Of a DNA stretch of 64,000 bases, positions 54,974 through 63,928 are shown one piece after another (positions within the stretch are counted from its first letter, which is position 1; each line of letters opens with the position of its first letter). A program made the position numbers and the translations under genes. The notes below the pieces were generated by a model. The model had not been told where the DNA came from. It worked only from the letters and a program-made list of their open reading frames with translations, and ran no database searches. Origin of the DNA: Amphritea sp. 1_MG-2023 (lineage in GTDB: Bacteria > Pseudomonadota > Gammaproteobacteria > Pseudomonadales > Balneatricaceae); assembly GCF_030547545.1 (NCBI RefSeq), contig NZ_JAUOQE010000011.1, positions 46,436 through 110,435 of the forward strand. The letters are read 5' to 3'.

Positions 54974-55687
54974 ATGAAGATAGGTATTTTGGCAGCCGGT
55001 ATTACGCCTGATGAGTTGCTGGGCCAATATGGCTCTTATGCGGGAATGGTTGAGCAGTTGTTTGCGTTGCTTGACGTGGATTTCGAATATCGTGTATTTG
55101 ATGTTCGAGAAGGCGTTTTTCCTGAGAATGCTCAGCAGTGTGATGGTTGGGTGATTACGGGTTCAAAATATAACGTTGATGAGCAGCGGGACTGGATGAT
55201 CGCTCTGAAAAAGCTGATTCTAGAGATCGATGCTTGTCATCGTCCGCTAGTGGGTATCTGCTTTGGGCATCAGATTATTGCTGAAGCGTTTGGTGGTAAG
55301 GTCGATGCCTATCAAGGAGGATGGGGGGTCGGCCTGCATCGTTATCAGTTGGTTGGCGATAACGACTTTATTAAAGAGCCGGCTGATCACTTTGCGATCA
55401 GTGCGATGCACCGCTATCAAGTGATAGAGAAGCCCGCTAATGCCCGTACCTTTGCGACGTCTGAATTCTGTCAATACGCGGGCTTGGTGTATGGTGATCG
55501 TATTTTTACCGTGCAGGCGCATCCTGAGTTTAATCTCAGCTATGAAACGGCATTGGTACAGCTGCGCAAAGGCGAGGTTATTCCTGATGCTGTCGCCGAT
55601 GAGGGGTTGGCCGAGCTGCAAGCGGAAGGCGCGGCGACGGATTCAAAGCAGGTCGCTCGTTGGATGGCAGATTTTTTACTGCGCTAA
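54974..55687 (+). CDS. Class-I glutamine amidotransferase-like hydrolase, tandem copy 1
   Basis: 237 residues from the ATG at 54974; a TTG at 54878 would add 32 residues not shared by the paralogue downstream. GATase type-1 triad: Cys96 in LVGICFGHQIIAEAFGG and His/Glu in VQAHPEF near 178. It is not the PuuD (peptidase C26) family, which has GICRG. Position in the synthetase/importer operon suggests hydrolysis of gamma-glutamyl-GABA or a similar gamma-glutamyl amide. That function is inferred. Confidence 0.8.
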   Translation: MKIGILAAGITPDELLGQYGSYAGMVEQLFALLDVDFEYRVFDVREGVFPENAQQCDGWVITGSKYNVDEQRDWMIALKKLILEIDACHRPLVGICFGHQIIAEAFGGKVDAYQGGWGVGLHRYQLVGDNDFIKEPADHFAISAMHRYQVIEKPANARTFATSEFCQYAGLVYGDRIFTVQAHPEFNLSYETALVQLRKGEVIPDAVADEGLAELQAEGAATDSKQVARWMADFLLR

Positions 55688-55704
55688 TATTCAATGATGA
55701 ATTT

Positions 55705-55728
55705 AAACCGCCATTCTGGCGGTTTTTT
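55705..55728 (+). terminator. Intrinsic terminator between the tandem amidotransferase genes
   Basis: AAACCGCC (55705-55712), loop ATTCT, GGCGGTTT (55718-55725), then a T-run. It should reduce or stop read-through into the second amidotransferase gene. Confidence 0.85.
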
Positions 55729-55744
55729 TACGTTTGGAGGGGTC

Positions 55745-56449
55745 ATGAAGATCGGTATTCTAGCCGCGGGCACGAACGAGGGTGAGCTGTTAGCGCGTTT
55801 CGGTTCGTTTGCGCAGATGACTGAAAAGATGTTGGCATCGACAGGTTTTAGTTTTGTAACCTGGGATGTTCACCTAGGCGTGTTTCCTGATGCGGCTGAG
55901 CAGTGTGATGCTTGGGTGATTACGGGTTCGCCCGTGAGTGTTTATGACGATCTAGCTTGGATCGCACCGTTGGAGCAATTGATTCGGGAGATTGATCGGC
56001 GTCAGCAGCCGTTGCTTGGTATCTGTTTTGGTCATCAAATTATTGCGCAGGCACTCGGCGGTCGAGTGGCAAAAGCCGATGCAGGGTGGGGATTGGGGGT
56101 TGATTGCTATCTGTCAACGATCTCCGGTGTACCGCACTTCAGCGATGAGGCGCTGCAGCTGCATGTGATTCATCAAGATCAAGTAGTCGTGTTGCCTGAA
56201 ACGGCAGAGGTGTTGGCGGGGTCTGAGTTTTGTCCTAATGCCGTGTTACGGTATGGTCAGCATATTCTCACCCTGCAAGCACATCCTGAATTTAGTCTCG
56301 ACTATATGCAGGCATTGTTAGTCGCCATTACACCTAAGTATATTACCGAGGTTGAAGCCGAGCAGGCGTTACGCTCTCTCGCTTATCAGCGGGCTGATGC
56401 GGAGCCGGTGATTAGTGAAATGATGGCGGTGCTTAAAGGAAGCTATTAA
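55745..56449 (+). CDS. Class-I glutamine amidotransferase-like hydrolase, tandem copy 2
   Basis: 234 residues from the ATG at 55745, with GGAGGGG 3 bases upstream. It is a clear paralogue of the preceding protein (both begin MKIGILAAG and share CDxWVITGS and GICFGHQIIAxAxGG). Cys94 and the AHPEF triad segment are intact. No upstream promoter was recognised, and a terminator lies between the two genes, so expression may be lower or separate. Probable role in gamma-glutamyl amide hydrolysis is inferred. Confidence 0.8.
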   Translation: MKIGILAAGTNEGELLARFGSFAQMTEKMLASTGFSFVTWDVHLGVFPDAAEQCDAWVITGSPVSVYDDLAWIAPLEQLIREIDRRQQPLLGICFGHQIIAQALGGRVAKADAGWGLGVDCYLSTISGVPHFSDEALQLHVIHQDQVVVLPETAEVLAGSEFCPNAVLRYGQHILTLQAHPEFSLDYMQALLVAITPKYITEVEAEQALRSLAYQRADAEPVISEMMAVLKGSY

Positions 56450-56515
56450 AGGAAGTTCTTAACGGTAGTGGTTAAAAATAGCGCTTAAAGGAAGTTTTTG
56501 GAGAGAGTGCTTAAG
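56431..56515 (+). repeat. Short degenerate direct repeats at the end of the amidotransferase operon
   Basis: TTAAAGGAAG occurs near 56433, 56446 and 56485, with a shorter TTAAGGGCGG near 56511. The first copies span the stop codon of the preceding gene. The rest of 56450-56610 shows no gene. Confidence 0.5.
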
Positions 56516-56610
56516 GGCGGAGCTTGATATTGTGATGCGTTTTGCTTGCTAGTGCGTATGGTGTTGAATGATGCGGGGTTAGGTGGGGAGAAGAGGTTAA
56601 ATCGCAGATA

Positions 56611-56641
56611 CAAAAAAGGCTTGATATAAATCAAGCCTTTC
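56611..56641 (-). terminator. Intrinsic terminator of the cold-shock gene
   Basis: AAGGCTTGA (56617-56625) pairs with TCAAGCCTT (56631-56639); on the minus strand the stem is followed by TTTTTTG. Confidence 0.87.
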
Positions 56642-56682
56642 TCTGGTAGCAACAGATCAATGATCTGCTAGCTTAAGCGGTC

Positions 56683-56889
56683 TTAGATGGCAACGATGTT
56701 TTCTGCCTGTGGACCACGTTGACCTTGAGTTACAGAGAACTGTACCTGCTGGCCTTCTTCAAGAGTTTTGAAGCCATTGCTCTGGATTGCACTGAAGTGT
56801 GCGAATACGTCAGGGCCGTTTTCTTGCTCAATAAAACCGAAGCCTTTGTCAGCATTAAACCATTTAACAGTACCGGTTACAGTAGCCAT
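56683..56889 (-). CDS. Cold-shock domain protein, CspA family
   Basis: 68 residues, a single cold-shock domain. RNP1 KGFGFIE and RNP2 DVFAHFSA are intact, in [31 protein letters not shown]. It binds single-stranded nucleic acid and acts as an RNA chaperone. A long AT-rich leader precedes the ATG, as in cspA-type genes. Unrelated to its polyamine neighbours. Confidence 0.93.
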   Translation of the reverse strand: MATVTGTVKWFNADKGFGFIEQENGPDVFAHFSAIQSNGFKTLEEGQQVQFSVTQGQRGPQAENIVAI

Positions 56890-57105
56890 GTTAGTTATCC
56901 TATTTTATAAATAATGTTTAGCCATCAAAGATGGCCGATGATGCAGGAATTTTTACTATACATTATGGAAACAGGACGAGAAGCTGAAACAGGATCTTCG
57001 AAATGATGCATAAAAATACGGTGAATCTTCAAGCAGGATCTAATATATATAGTTTGCGTCTTTATAGCAACTCTTTATTTAAGTTTCTCGCAAACTGAGC
57101 GGTGT

Positions 57106-58572
57106 TTAAGCGTCATTAATCGGTGTGTTGGTGGTCACTTCAACTTGATTTCGCGCCTTTGATTTAGCTCGGTAGAGGGCTAAATCTGAGCGATTAAATA
57201 GGCTGGCGGTGGTTTCATCGGTAGTGTATTCGGCGATACCAAAGCTGGCGGTGACGTTTAATGTCTTGCCATCGACGATGTGTAACGATGTTTCAATCTC
57301 TTGGCGCATCTTCTCAGCGATAAGACGTGCGTCTTCTTGATGACAGTTAGGCAAAACAATAAAGAATTCATCTCCACCCCAGCGGCACAAAGTATCTGCT
57401 TGTCGCAGATTGCGGGTTAGCACGTCGGCCACGCGGGTCAAAATAGTATCCCCCAGCAGATGGCCATAGCGATCATTACAGCTTTTGAAGTAGTCAATAT
57501 CGACGAGTATGGTGGAAACGGGATGCTTTTGACGCTTGGCATAATTGAGAATCTGCTGAAAAACCAGTTCAAAGGCATGACGGCTAGAAGCGCCGGTTAG
57601 GGGGTCGGTGTTGGCCATATGTTCTAGTCGGCGCTGATAGCCGCCAAGGGTGTAATGTTGCAGCAGCAGAACAAGCAGTATAACCACGAAACTGAAAGAC
57701 AAATTAATCCAGAGTGTGGTGGTAATTTGCGCTTCACTTTGTTCGGTGTGCTGTACGATCAGATACCAGCTCAGTTCAGGTATGTAGCGGGTTTTGATGA
57801 GATAGGTTTGCTGATCATTGTCGTAATGATACGAGCCACCAGGGCTACTTAATATGCTCGGGGCGAGCTCTTTGAGTCCGGTTACCGTATGGATGTCATT
57901 GGCACCTTGGTATTGGCTGCCTTGCATGGTGACCTTACCCTGAGGATCGATAAAATAAATCTGACGCCCGTAACGGTTTTGATACATCTCGATAAGTTCT
58001 TTAATCGTTTGGGATGCCAAACCCACACCGATAACACCTAATAATTTACCGTGTTCATCCTTTACTTTATGGTTGACAAAGAGTGTTGTCGTTGACGGGG
58101 CGGCGGTATCGAAATCCAAGTTTATATCGAATTCGTTAGGGGATTGGCGACTATCAAAATACCATTGATCGGCCGAGTCCGTTTCTGTCACTTGCTTGAG
58201 GACACCGCTGCTGTGGTAATAGTTTCTGCTGAAATCGGAGACAAAGAACGCCGTAAAGGCGTTGTAACGTTGTTGTATCGAATACAGATAGCGTTGTATT
58301 TGATCAGAGTTGAGTTCGCCTGCTGCGATCCAGTCGTGGACAAAGGTGTCTTGAGCCATCAGTGAGGAAACTAAAATCGGTTGCAGCAAATCACGCTGTA
58401 CTTCTGAGTAGATCGTATCACTGGTCAGAGGTAGGGTATTGGTTGAGATGTGCTGGTTGAGTGTGCGATTGGCGACATAATAGCTGATTAGGCTAATAGC
58501 AGAGAAAGCGATGGTTAATAATAAGCCGCTGATGAGAATAAAAGAGGGCTTACGTAGGTGAGTTAGGCTCAT
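57106..58572 (-). CDS. Membrane sensor diguanylate cyclase
   Basis: 488 residues from the ATG at 58572 (a longer frame starts at 58629). One membrane segment near 10-30 (FILISGLLLTIAFSAISLISYYV), a periplasmic Cache-like sensor of about 240 residues, a second segment (LWINLSFSFVVILLVLLLQHY), and a GGDEF domain with intact WGGDEFFIVLP. It makes c-di-GMP in response to an external ligand. Its place inside the polyamine region makes a polyamine or amino acid signal worth testing. Confidence 0.88.
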   Translation of the reverse strand: MSLTHLRKPSFILISGLLLTIAFSAISLISYYVANRTLNQHISTNTLPLTSDTIYSEVQRDLLQPILVSSLMAQDTFVHDWIAAGELNSDQIQRYLYSIQQRYNAFTAFFVSDFSRNYYHSSGVLKQVTETDSADQWYFDSRQSPNEFDINLDFDTAAPSTTTLFVNHKVKDEHGKLLGVIGVGLASQTIKELIEMYQNRYGRQIYFIDPQGKVTMQGSQYQGANDIHTVTGLKELAPSILSSPGGSYHYDNDQQTYLIKTRYIPELSWYLIVQHTEQSEAQITTTLWINLSFSFVVILLVLLLQHYTLGGYQRRLEHMANTDPLTGASSRHAFELVFQQILNYAKRQKHPVSTILVDIDYFKSCNDRYGHLLGDTILTRVADVLTRNLRQADTLCRWGGDEFFIVLPNCHQEDARLIAEKMRQEIETSLHIVDGKTLNVTASFGIAEYTTDETTASLFNRSDLALYRAKSKARNQVEVTTNTPINDA

Positions 58573-58736
58573 AACATTACATCGCTTAATATTGAGTTGT
58601 TCGACAGTCAGCAATAGCCTAACTATCAAACAATAATATTATCAGAATCAATAGACTTACTCACCTGTAAACCGCGCTAATAGAAGCTCAAATTGCGTGC
58701 TTGCATCTCGGTATATGCATCAAGATGATGCGCCGA

Positions 58737-58765
58737 TAAGAAAACCGCCCGACAGGGCGGTTGCA
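58737..58765 (-). terminator. Intrinsic terminator of the second polyamine binding-protein gene
   Basis: AACCGCCC (58743-58750) pairs with GGGCGGTT (58755-58762); the minus strand continues TTCTTATC. Confidence 0.75.
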
Positions 58766-58792
58766 TCGATGTGTTATCGGGCTAATTTAGGT

Positions 58793-59914
58793 TCATTTAC
58801 CGGTTTTGATATTTGACCAAGTACGGCTGCGAACTCGGGCTACATTAGCGGGCAATGTAGCAGGCATATACAGACGATCACGGGTACTCATATCGGGATA
58901 AATTGCCGAATCCGATGTGATTTCTGCATCGACTTGATCGGTTGAGGCGATATTCGGGTTGGCATACCACACATAGTTGGTAATGTCGGCGATGATATCG
59001 GGCCGTAGCAGGAAGTTGATAAACTTATGCGCATTGTCGGCATTTTTTGCATCCGCTGGAATTAGCAGCATATCAAACCAGATTTCAGTTCCTTCTTTAG
59101 GAATGCTGTAGCCTATTTCATTGCCATTATTAGCTTCTTCTGCGCGGGCTTGTGATTGGAATACATCCCCCGAGTAACCGATAGCCACACAAATATCACC
59201 GTTGGCTAAGTCATTTACATACTGAGATGAGGTGAATTGACGTAGATACGGTCGCACCGCCTTGAGAGCCTTTGCCGCGGGATTGCTATCTTTGTGGGCA
59301 GCTTTACTGGTATCGATTGACGATTGCCCCGTGTACAGCAATGCCAGCGGATAGATTTCATCGGGAGAGTCTAAGAAGGTGACGCCGCAGTCAGCCAGCT
59401 TTTTCATGTTTTCCGGGTTAAATACCAACTCCCAGCTATCAACAGGGGCATCCTCACCGAGGGCCGCTTTTACTTGCTGCACATTATAGCCGATACCGGT
59501 GGTACCCCAGAGATAGGGAACACCGTATTGATTACCGGGGTCTTTGCGATCGAGCAAGTTCATCAGGCTTGGATCTAAGTTAGCCAGATTACTGAGTTTG
59601 TCTTTTTGCAGTGTTTGAAAAATCCCCGCTTTTATTTGTTGCTCCATAAAGTGCGAGCTTGGCACAACTAAATCATAACCCGAGTGGCCAGCCAATAGCT
59701 TTGCTTCGAGTGTTTCGTTACTGTCATAAACGTCATATACGACTTTGATGCCCGTTTCGGCTTCAAATTTCGCTAACGTATCCTCTGCAATATAATCCGA
59801 CCAGTTATAGAAGTTGAGTACTTCCTGGGCTTGAGTCAGTGGCACCGACGCGGCTATGCCTAGCGTCGATATCTGTAATGCTTTTTTGATCAGATAAGGT
59901 ACAGTCTTGTTCAT
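58793..59914 (-). CDS. Polyamine ABC transporter binding protein, copy 2
   Basis: 373 residues with a Sec signal (ALQISTLGIAASVPLTQAQ). EVLNFYNWSDYIAEDTLAKFEAETGIKVVYDVYDSNETLEAKLLAGHSGYDLVVPS and AIGYSGDVFQSQARAEEA align with the first PotF-like protein and with SpuD/SpuE of Pseudomonas. No ATPase or permease lies next to it, so it probably feeds the importer at 51885-54834. It follows the second synthetase gene by 94 bases in one operon. Confidence 0.89.
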   Translation of the reverse strand: MNKTVPYLIKKALQISTLGIAASVPLTQAQEVLNFYNWSDYIAEDTLAKFEAETGIKVVYDVYDSNETLEAKLLAGHSGYDLVVPSSHFMEQQIKAGIFQTLQKDKLSNLANLDPSLMNLLDRKDPGNQYGVPYLWGTTGIGYNVQQVKAALGEDAPVDSWELVFNPENMKKLADCGVTFLDSPDEIYPLALLYTGQSSIDTSKAAHKDSNPAAKALKAVRPYLRQFTSSQYVNDLANGDICVAIGYSGDVFQSQARAEEANNGNEIGYSIPKEGTEIWFDMLLIPADAKNADNAHKFINFLLRPDIIADITNYVWYANPNIASTDQVDAEITSDSAIYPDMSTRDRLYMPATLPANVARVRSRTWSNIKTGK

Positions 59915-60008
59915 GATGGTGTGCCTCGTATCGCAGTTGTAGGTGATTAGTCGTAACGTTGAAATGCCCTTAGCCGGAAAGCCGCTCTAAGGGCTGATAG
60001 GGCTAACA

Positions 60009-61355
60009 TTACACGGTGAGTAAGAGATATTCCCGTTCCCAAGAGCTGATAACCTCATGAAAGGTTTCAAACTCTGCCCGTTTAACGCCGAGATAGGCTT
60101 TAACAAACTCAGAGCCCATAATTTCACATAATTCAGGACTTTCTTCCAGCAAGCTAAGCCCTTCACCCAGCGAGCGAGCGACTTCGACGACTTCATCTTC
60201 ATCGGCGCCGAGAGACGTCACAGGCTTGGTCGCTTTGAGCTGCTGTTTCAATCCGAGGTAACCACACGCCAGACTGGCGGCGATGGCTAAATAAGGATTG
60301 CAATCAGAGCCTGGAAAGCGGTTTTCTATGCGGGTTGCCGGTAGGGGTGCGATCGGTACTCGCAGGCCCGTTGTGCGATTATCAATACCCCATTTAAAGT
60401 TGATAGGTGCGGCAATATCTGGCGCAAAACGACGGTATGAGTTGACATTGGGGGCATAAAACGAGATCGCTTGTGGCGTATATTTCTGTAGCCCCCCTAA
60501 GTAGTGATAGAAGCGCTCAGAAAATTGATTATCCGCATCACCCGCAAAGATATTCTCACCGGTTGCAATATCAATTAAGCTTTGATGGATATGCATGGCA
60601 CTGCCGGGTTCGTGTTGCATCGGTTTCGCCATAAAGGTGGCATACATATCATGCTTCATCGCCGTCTCGCGTAGAGTGCGTTTGAAGACAAATACCTGAT
60701 CGGCAAGGTCTAACGCATCGCCATGAAGAAAGTTAATCTCCATCTGCGCAGCACCGGATTCATGGATCAGTGTATCGACATCTAATCCTTGAGCTTCACA
60801 ATAGCTGTAGAGGGTATCGATGACCGGATTAAATTCATTAACCGCATCAATGCCGTACGACTGACGCGCGGTTTCCCGACGACCTGAGCGCCCGGTGGCA
60901 GGCTTGAGTTCATAATCAGGGTCTGTGTTTTTTTGAATTAGATAAAACTCTACTTCGGGGGCAATCACCGGTCGTAGGCCTTCATCTGCAAATAGCTTGA
61001 GTACACGCCGTAACACTGAGCGGCTCGATAGCGGGTGGAGTTGACCATCGCTGGTGTAGCAGTCGTTGATGACTTGAGCCGTTGGTTCATCGGTCCAAGG
61101 CACTAGCCGTAACGTGTTTGAATCGGGTACTAGCTCCATATCTCGATCGGTTGGATCAACAATATCATTATGGTTGTCTGCCCACTCGCCTGTGACGGTT
61201 TGTACCAGTAGACTCTCAGGGATCTTCCCCCCTTTCTCGGCTAAATATTTTTTAGTCGGGTAAAATTTACCCCGAGCGTTTCCCGTCATGTCTGGTAGGG
61301 TCGATTCGACCTCAGTAATCCCGTTTTCTTTGAGAAACCTTTCCACGGCCTCCAT
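60009..61355 (-). CDS. Glutamylpolyamine synthetase (SpuB/PauA type), copy 2
   Basis: 448 residues, glutamine-synthetase fold. The N-terminus STLPDMTGNARGKFYPTKKYLAEKGGK and later APEVEFYLIQ, ESGAAQMEINFLHGDA, GSAMHIHQSLID and RIENRFPGSDCNPYLAIAASLACGYLGLKQQL follow the SpuB/PauA branch, more than the PuuA branch of copy 1. Different polyamine preference is likely. It heads the minus-strand unit with the second binding protein. Confidence 0.89.
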   Translation of the reverse strand: MEAVERFLKENGITEVESTLPDMTGNARGKFYPTKKYLAEKGGKIPESLLVQTVTGEWADNHNDIVDPTDRDMELVPDSNTLRLVPWTDEPTAQVINDCYTSDGQLHPLSSRSVLRRVLKLFADEGLRPVIAPEVEFYLIQKNTDPDYELKPATGRSGRRETARQSYGIDAVNEFNPVIDTLYSYCEAQGLDVDTLIHESGAAQMEINFLHGDALDLADQVFVFKRTLRETAMKHDMYATFMAKPMQHEPGSAMHIHQSLIDIATGENIFAGDADNQFSERFYHYLGGLQKYTPQAISFYAPNVNSYRRFAPDIAAPINFKWGIDNRTTGLRVPIAPLPATRIENRFPGSDCNPYLAIAASLACGYLGLKQQLKATKPVTSLGADEDEVVEVARSLGEGLSLLEESPELCEIMGSEFVKAYLGVKRAEFETFHEVISSWEREYLLLTV

Positions 61356-61493
61356 AAATCACCTATCTCTATGGTTAATCTGAGCTTTAATCTGTTGACC
61401 GACGTTGATGCTAACGGTCATTAGCTTGTGTGTTGCTTTTGTATCGATCGCAACGTGAATAGTGTTAACGATTGTTGTGTGTCGCAGCACTAA

Positions 61494-61531
61494 TCATCAG
61501 CGAAACATCATCGCAAGAAATCAGCTGATGA
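61494..61531. promoter_or_regulatory. Inverted repeat between the divergent synthetase and oxidase genes
   Basis: TCATCAGC (61494-61501) and GCTGATGA (61524-61531) are perfect 8-bp arms 22 bases apart; TGACCG (61396-61401) and CGGTCA (61415-61420) form a second pair. The 370-base region must hold both promoters. The TetR-type protein at 63114 is a candidate binder. Confidence 0.42.
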
Positions 61532-61728
61532 CCATTATTTAAACTCGTTAGTCGAAACATTATTCGGGTTTTAGGTTATTCCATGATTTTTTTAAAATCA
61601 ACTTTAATTTTTATTTTAATGCGATTTAATAGGCTTGTCGTTGCTAATAAATAGAATTATTATTCGGTTTATGGTTTTTTGATTGTCTTTTTTAGTGTGT
61701 TATATGTTTTTTTATGGAAGCCCGATCT

Positions 61729-63012
61729 ATGAATGAGAATAACTGCCGAGCGTCATACTATGCTGATTCTGCTAATGACTGTGTCGATTATGCTGCGTTA
61801 AGCGGGGAGCAGCAGGCCGATATCTGTGTTATTGGCGCTGGCTATACGGGCTTGTCAGCAGCGTTACACCTAGCCAAGAAAGGCTATGCGGTGACCTTGT
61901 TAGAAAGTGAGACCGTGGGATGGGGCGCCTCTGGCCGTAATGGCGGTCAAGTTTGTCCAGGCCATAATATGAGTCATGCAGAGTTAAGCAAGAAAGTGGG
62001 TCGTGCAGCCGCTGATGCACTCTGGCATAGTTCGCTTGAGTCGGTTCAGTTGGTTAAAGACCTGATTGCCGAGTATCAAATTGACTGTGACCTTAAACAG
62101 GGTGTCATGCATGTGGCCGCTAAACCGGCCCATGTGGCCGACATACGTGATAGCGTCAGCTATAAACAAAAGGTGTTGGCGTATGACAAAATAGACTTTG
62201 TCAGCGACGCTGAGGTGCAAGCGATGCTAGGCACCGAACGCTATTATGGCGGTGAATATTGGCAAGACGCTGTTCATCTGCATCCGCTTAATTATGCCTT
62301 AGGGCTGGCTAAGGCGGCCACGGCAGCAGGAGTAAAGATTCATGAGCATAGTCGCGTCACCCAGTATCAGGCAGGTAAGCATGCGGCCGTCCACACGCAG
62401 GATGGCGTAGTTAAAGCAAAATATATCTTACTGGCCTGTAATGGTTATTTGGATAAGTTAGAGCCGCGTATTGCTGGGAAAATAATGCCGATCAATAATT
62501 TTATCATTGCCACCGAGCCGCTCAGTGATGAATTATGTCGGCGTATTAACCGTGACGATATCGCGGTGGCGGACTCTCGTTTTGTGATCAATTATTTTAA
62601 ATTATCCGGCGATAATCGGTTGCTCTGGGGAGGCGGTGAAAATTACCGTCGCCATTTCCCGAAAGATATTCCAAATTTTGTTCGCCCCTATATGTTGCAG
62701 TTTTATCCAGAGCTGAGTGATGTCAAGATTGACTATGGTTGGGGAGGCACGTTGGCAATTACGCTTAACCGGATGCCGCATTTTGATCGGCTTGAGGAAA
62801 ATCTCTTCGTGGCTCAGGGGTATTCTGGTCATGGTGTTGCTCTCGCGACCCTAGGTGGAAAGTTAATGGCCGAGGCCATCAGTGGCTCGGTGGAGACGTT
62901 TGATCTATTTAGCCGTGTGCCGAGCCCCTCTTTTCCGGGTGGTACCTTGTTGCGTTGGCCAGGCTTAGTGGCTGGCATGCTCTATTATTCGATGCGTGAT
63001 CGCTTTTTTTGA
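61729..63012 (+). CDS. puuB: Gamma-glutamylputrescine oxidase (PuuB/OrdL-like)
   Basis: 427 residues from the ATG at 61729 (GGAAG upstream; an ATG at 61714 lacks one). An FAD-binding Rossmann motif DICVIGAGYTGLSAALHLAKKGYAVTLLE, then VGWGASGRNGGQVCPGHN and a C-terminal GWGGTLAITLNRMPHFD with VAQGYSGHGVALATLGGKLMAEAISG, are the DAO-family PuuB/OrdL pattern. It oxidises gamma-glutamylputrescine to the aldehyde that PuuC consumes. It is divergent from synthetase copy 2 and followed by a TetR gene. Confidence 0.88.
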   Translation: MNENNCRASYYADSANDCVDYAALSGEQQADICVIGAGYTGLSAALHLAKKGYAVTLLESETVGWGASGRNGGQVCPGHNMSHAELSKKVGRAAADALWHSSLESVQLVKDLIAEYQIDCDLKQGVMHVAAKPAHVADIRDSVSYKQKVLAYDKIDFVSDAEVQAMLGTERYYGGEYWQDAVHLHPLNYALGLAKAATAAGVKIHEHSRVTQYQAGKHAAVHTQDGVVKAKYILLACNGYLDKLEPRIAGKIMPINNFIIATEPLSDELCRRINRDDIAVADSRFVINYFKLSGDNRLLWGGGENYRRHFPKDIPNFVRPYMLQFYPELSDVKIDYGWGGTLAITLNRMPHFDRLEENLFVAQGYSGHGVALATLGGKLMAEAISGSVETFDLFSRVPSPSFPGGTLLRWPGLVAGMLYYSMRDRFF

Positions 63013-63113
63013 GTGGGGCTGAGTGCTCAACGGTGCGGCAATAAAATCGGTATTTTCAGAACGCCGATCATTCAGTTTATAATGCCGCTCTTGGAGTTGT
63101 TGAATCAGTAGTA

Positions 63114-63776
63114 TTGGGCACGAAATTGACACAAAAGCGTCGAGTAAAAACAGCATCGGATCTGGCCCCGCGCAACGCGCCGGTTCAGGGTCGCTCTAAA
63201 ATACGATCGAAACAGATTATCGATGTCACCGGAGAGTTGTTGGAAAGGGTCGGTCTGGATGATCTAAACACGATTCTCATCGCTAAAGAGGTGGGTATCT
63301 CTGTGGGTTCTCTCTATCATTACTTCCCCAATAAGCATGCGATTCTCTATGCGATGGGGTCACGTTGGCTTGAAACGGTTGCGGCAGCCTTAGATGAGAT
63401 TGATCGTTGGCCGGTAGAAAACTTATCGGTGGCTACTTTGGTTGAACAGGTGCTGGCGTTGAAGCTAAAAACCTATCAACAGCAGAAGGCTATTCTAACG
63501 TTAGTACAGGCGATGTTTTCGGTACCTGAGCTGCGCGAATTAGACGAACAGCATGACGAGCTAGAAATTTCCCGAATGGCTGCCGTGTTTAAGCGCATGG
63601 GAATTAACAAGCATTTAAAAGAACGGCAGCGGTTAGGGCGCCTTTATCTTGAGGTGACGCACAGTGTCATGCTCGTGGTAGTGAATCAAAAAGGACAGCG
63701 AGCCAAGCGTACGTTGGCGGATTTAAATATGATTATCTGCAATTTGCTGGGGCAATATTTACTAGAGGATCGTTAA
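63114..63776 (+). CDS. TetR-family transcriptional regulator
   Basis: 220 residues, TTG start at 63114 with no clear ribosome site; the true start may be the TTG at 63126. The HTH reads IIDVTGELLERVGLDDLNTILIAKEVGISVGSLYHYFPNKHAILYAMG, a standard TetR domain. It lies 101 bases after puuB on the same strand and is probably co-transcribed. It is inferred to control the divergent synthetase/oxidase units in response to a polyamine intermediate. Confidence 0.83.
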   Translation: MGTKLTQKRRVKTASDLAPRNAPVQGRSKIRSKQIIDVTGELLERVGLDDLNTILIAKEVGISVGSLYHYFPNKHAILYAMGSRWLETVAAALDEIDRWPVENLSVATLVEQVLALKLKTYQQQKAILTLVQAMFSVPELRELDEQHDELEISRMAAVFKRMGINKHLKERQRLGRLYLEVTHSVMLVVVNQKGQRAKRTLADLNMIICNLLGQYLLEDR

Positions 63777-63928
63777 CGCACGGCTGAGAGGTATGTTAGC
63801 GCTGACGCTGATTTAAGTCACTTTTTGCGGCTTGTTCATGTATATCTCGAGGGGATCTTTGGTGGGTTCCTGTTCTAAGCAGCCGAGTGAATTTAAGAAT
63901 AGCGAGAATAGTTCTGCTTGTGAGCTAA

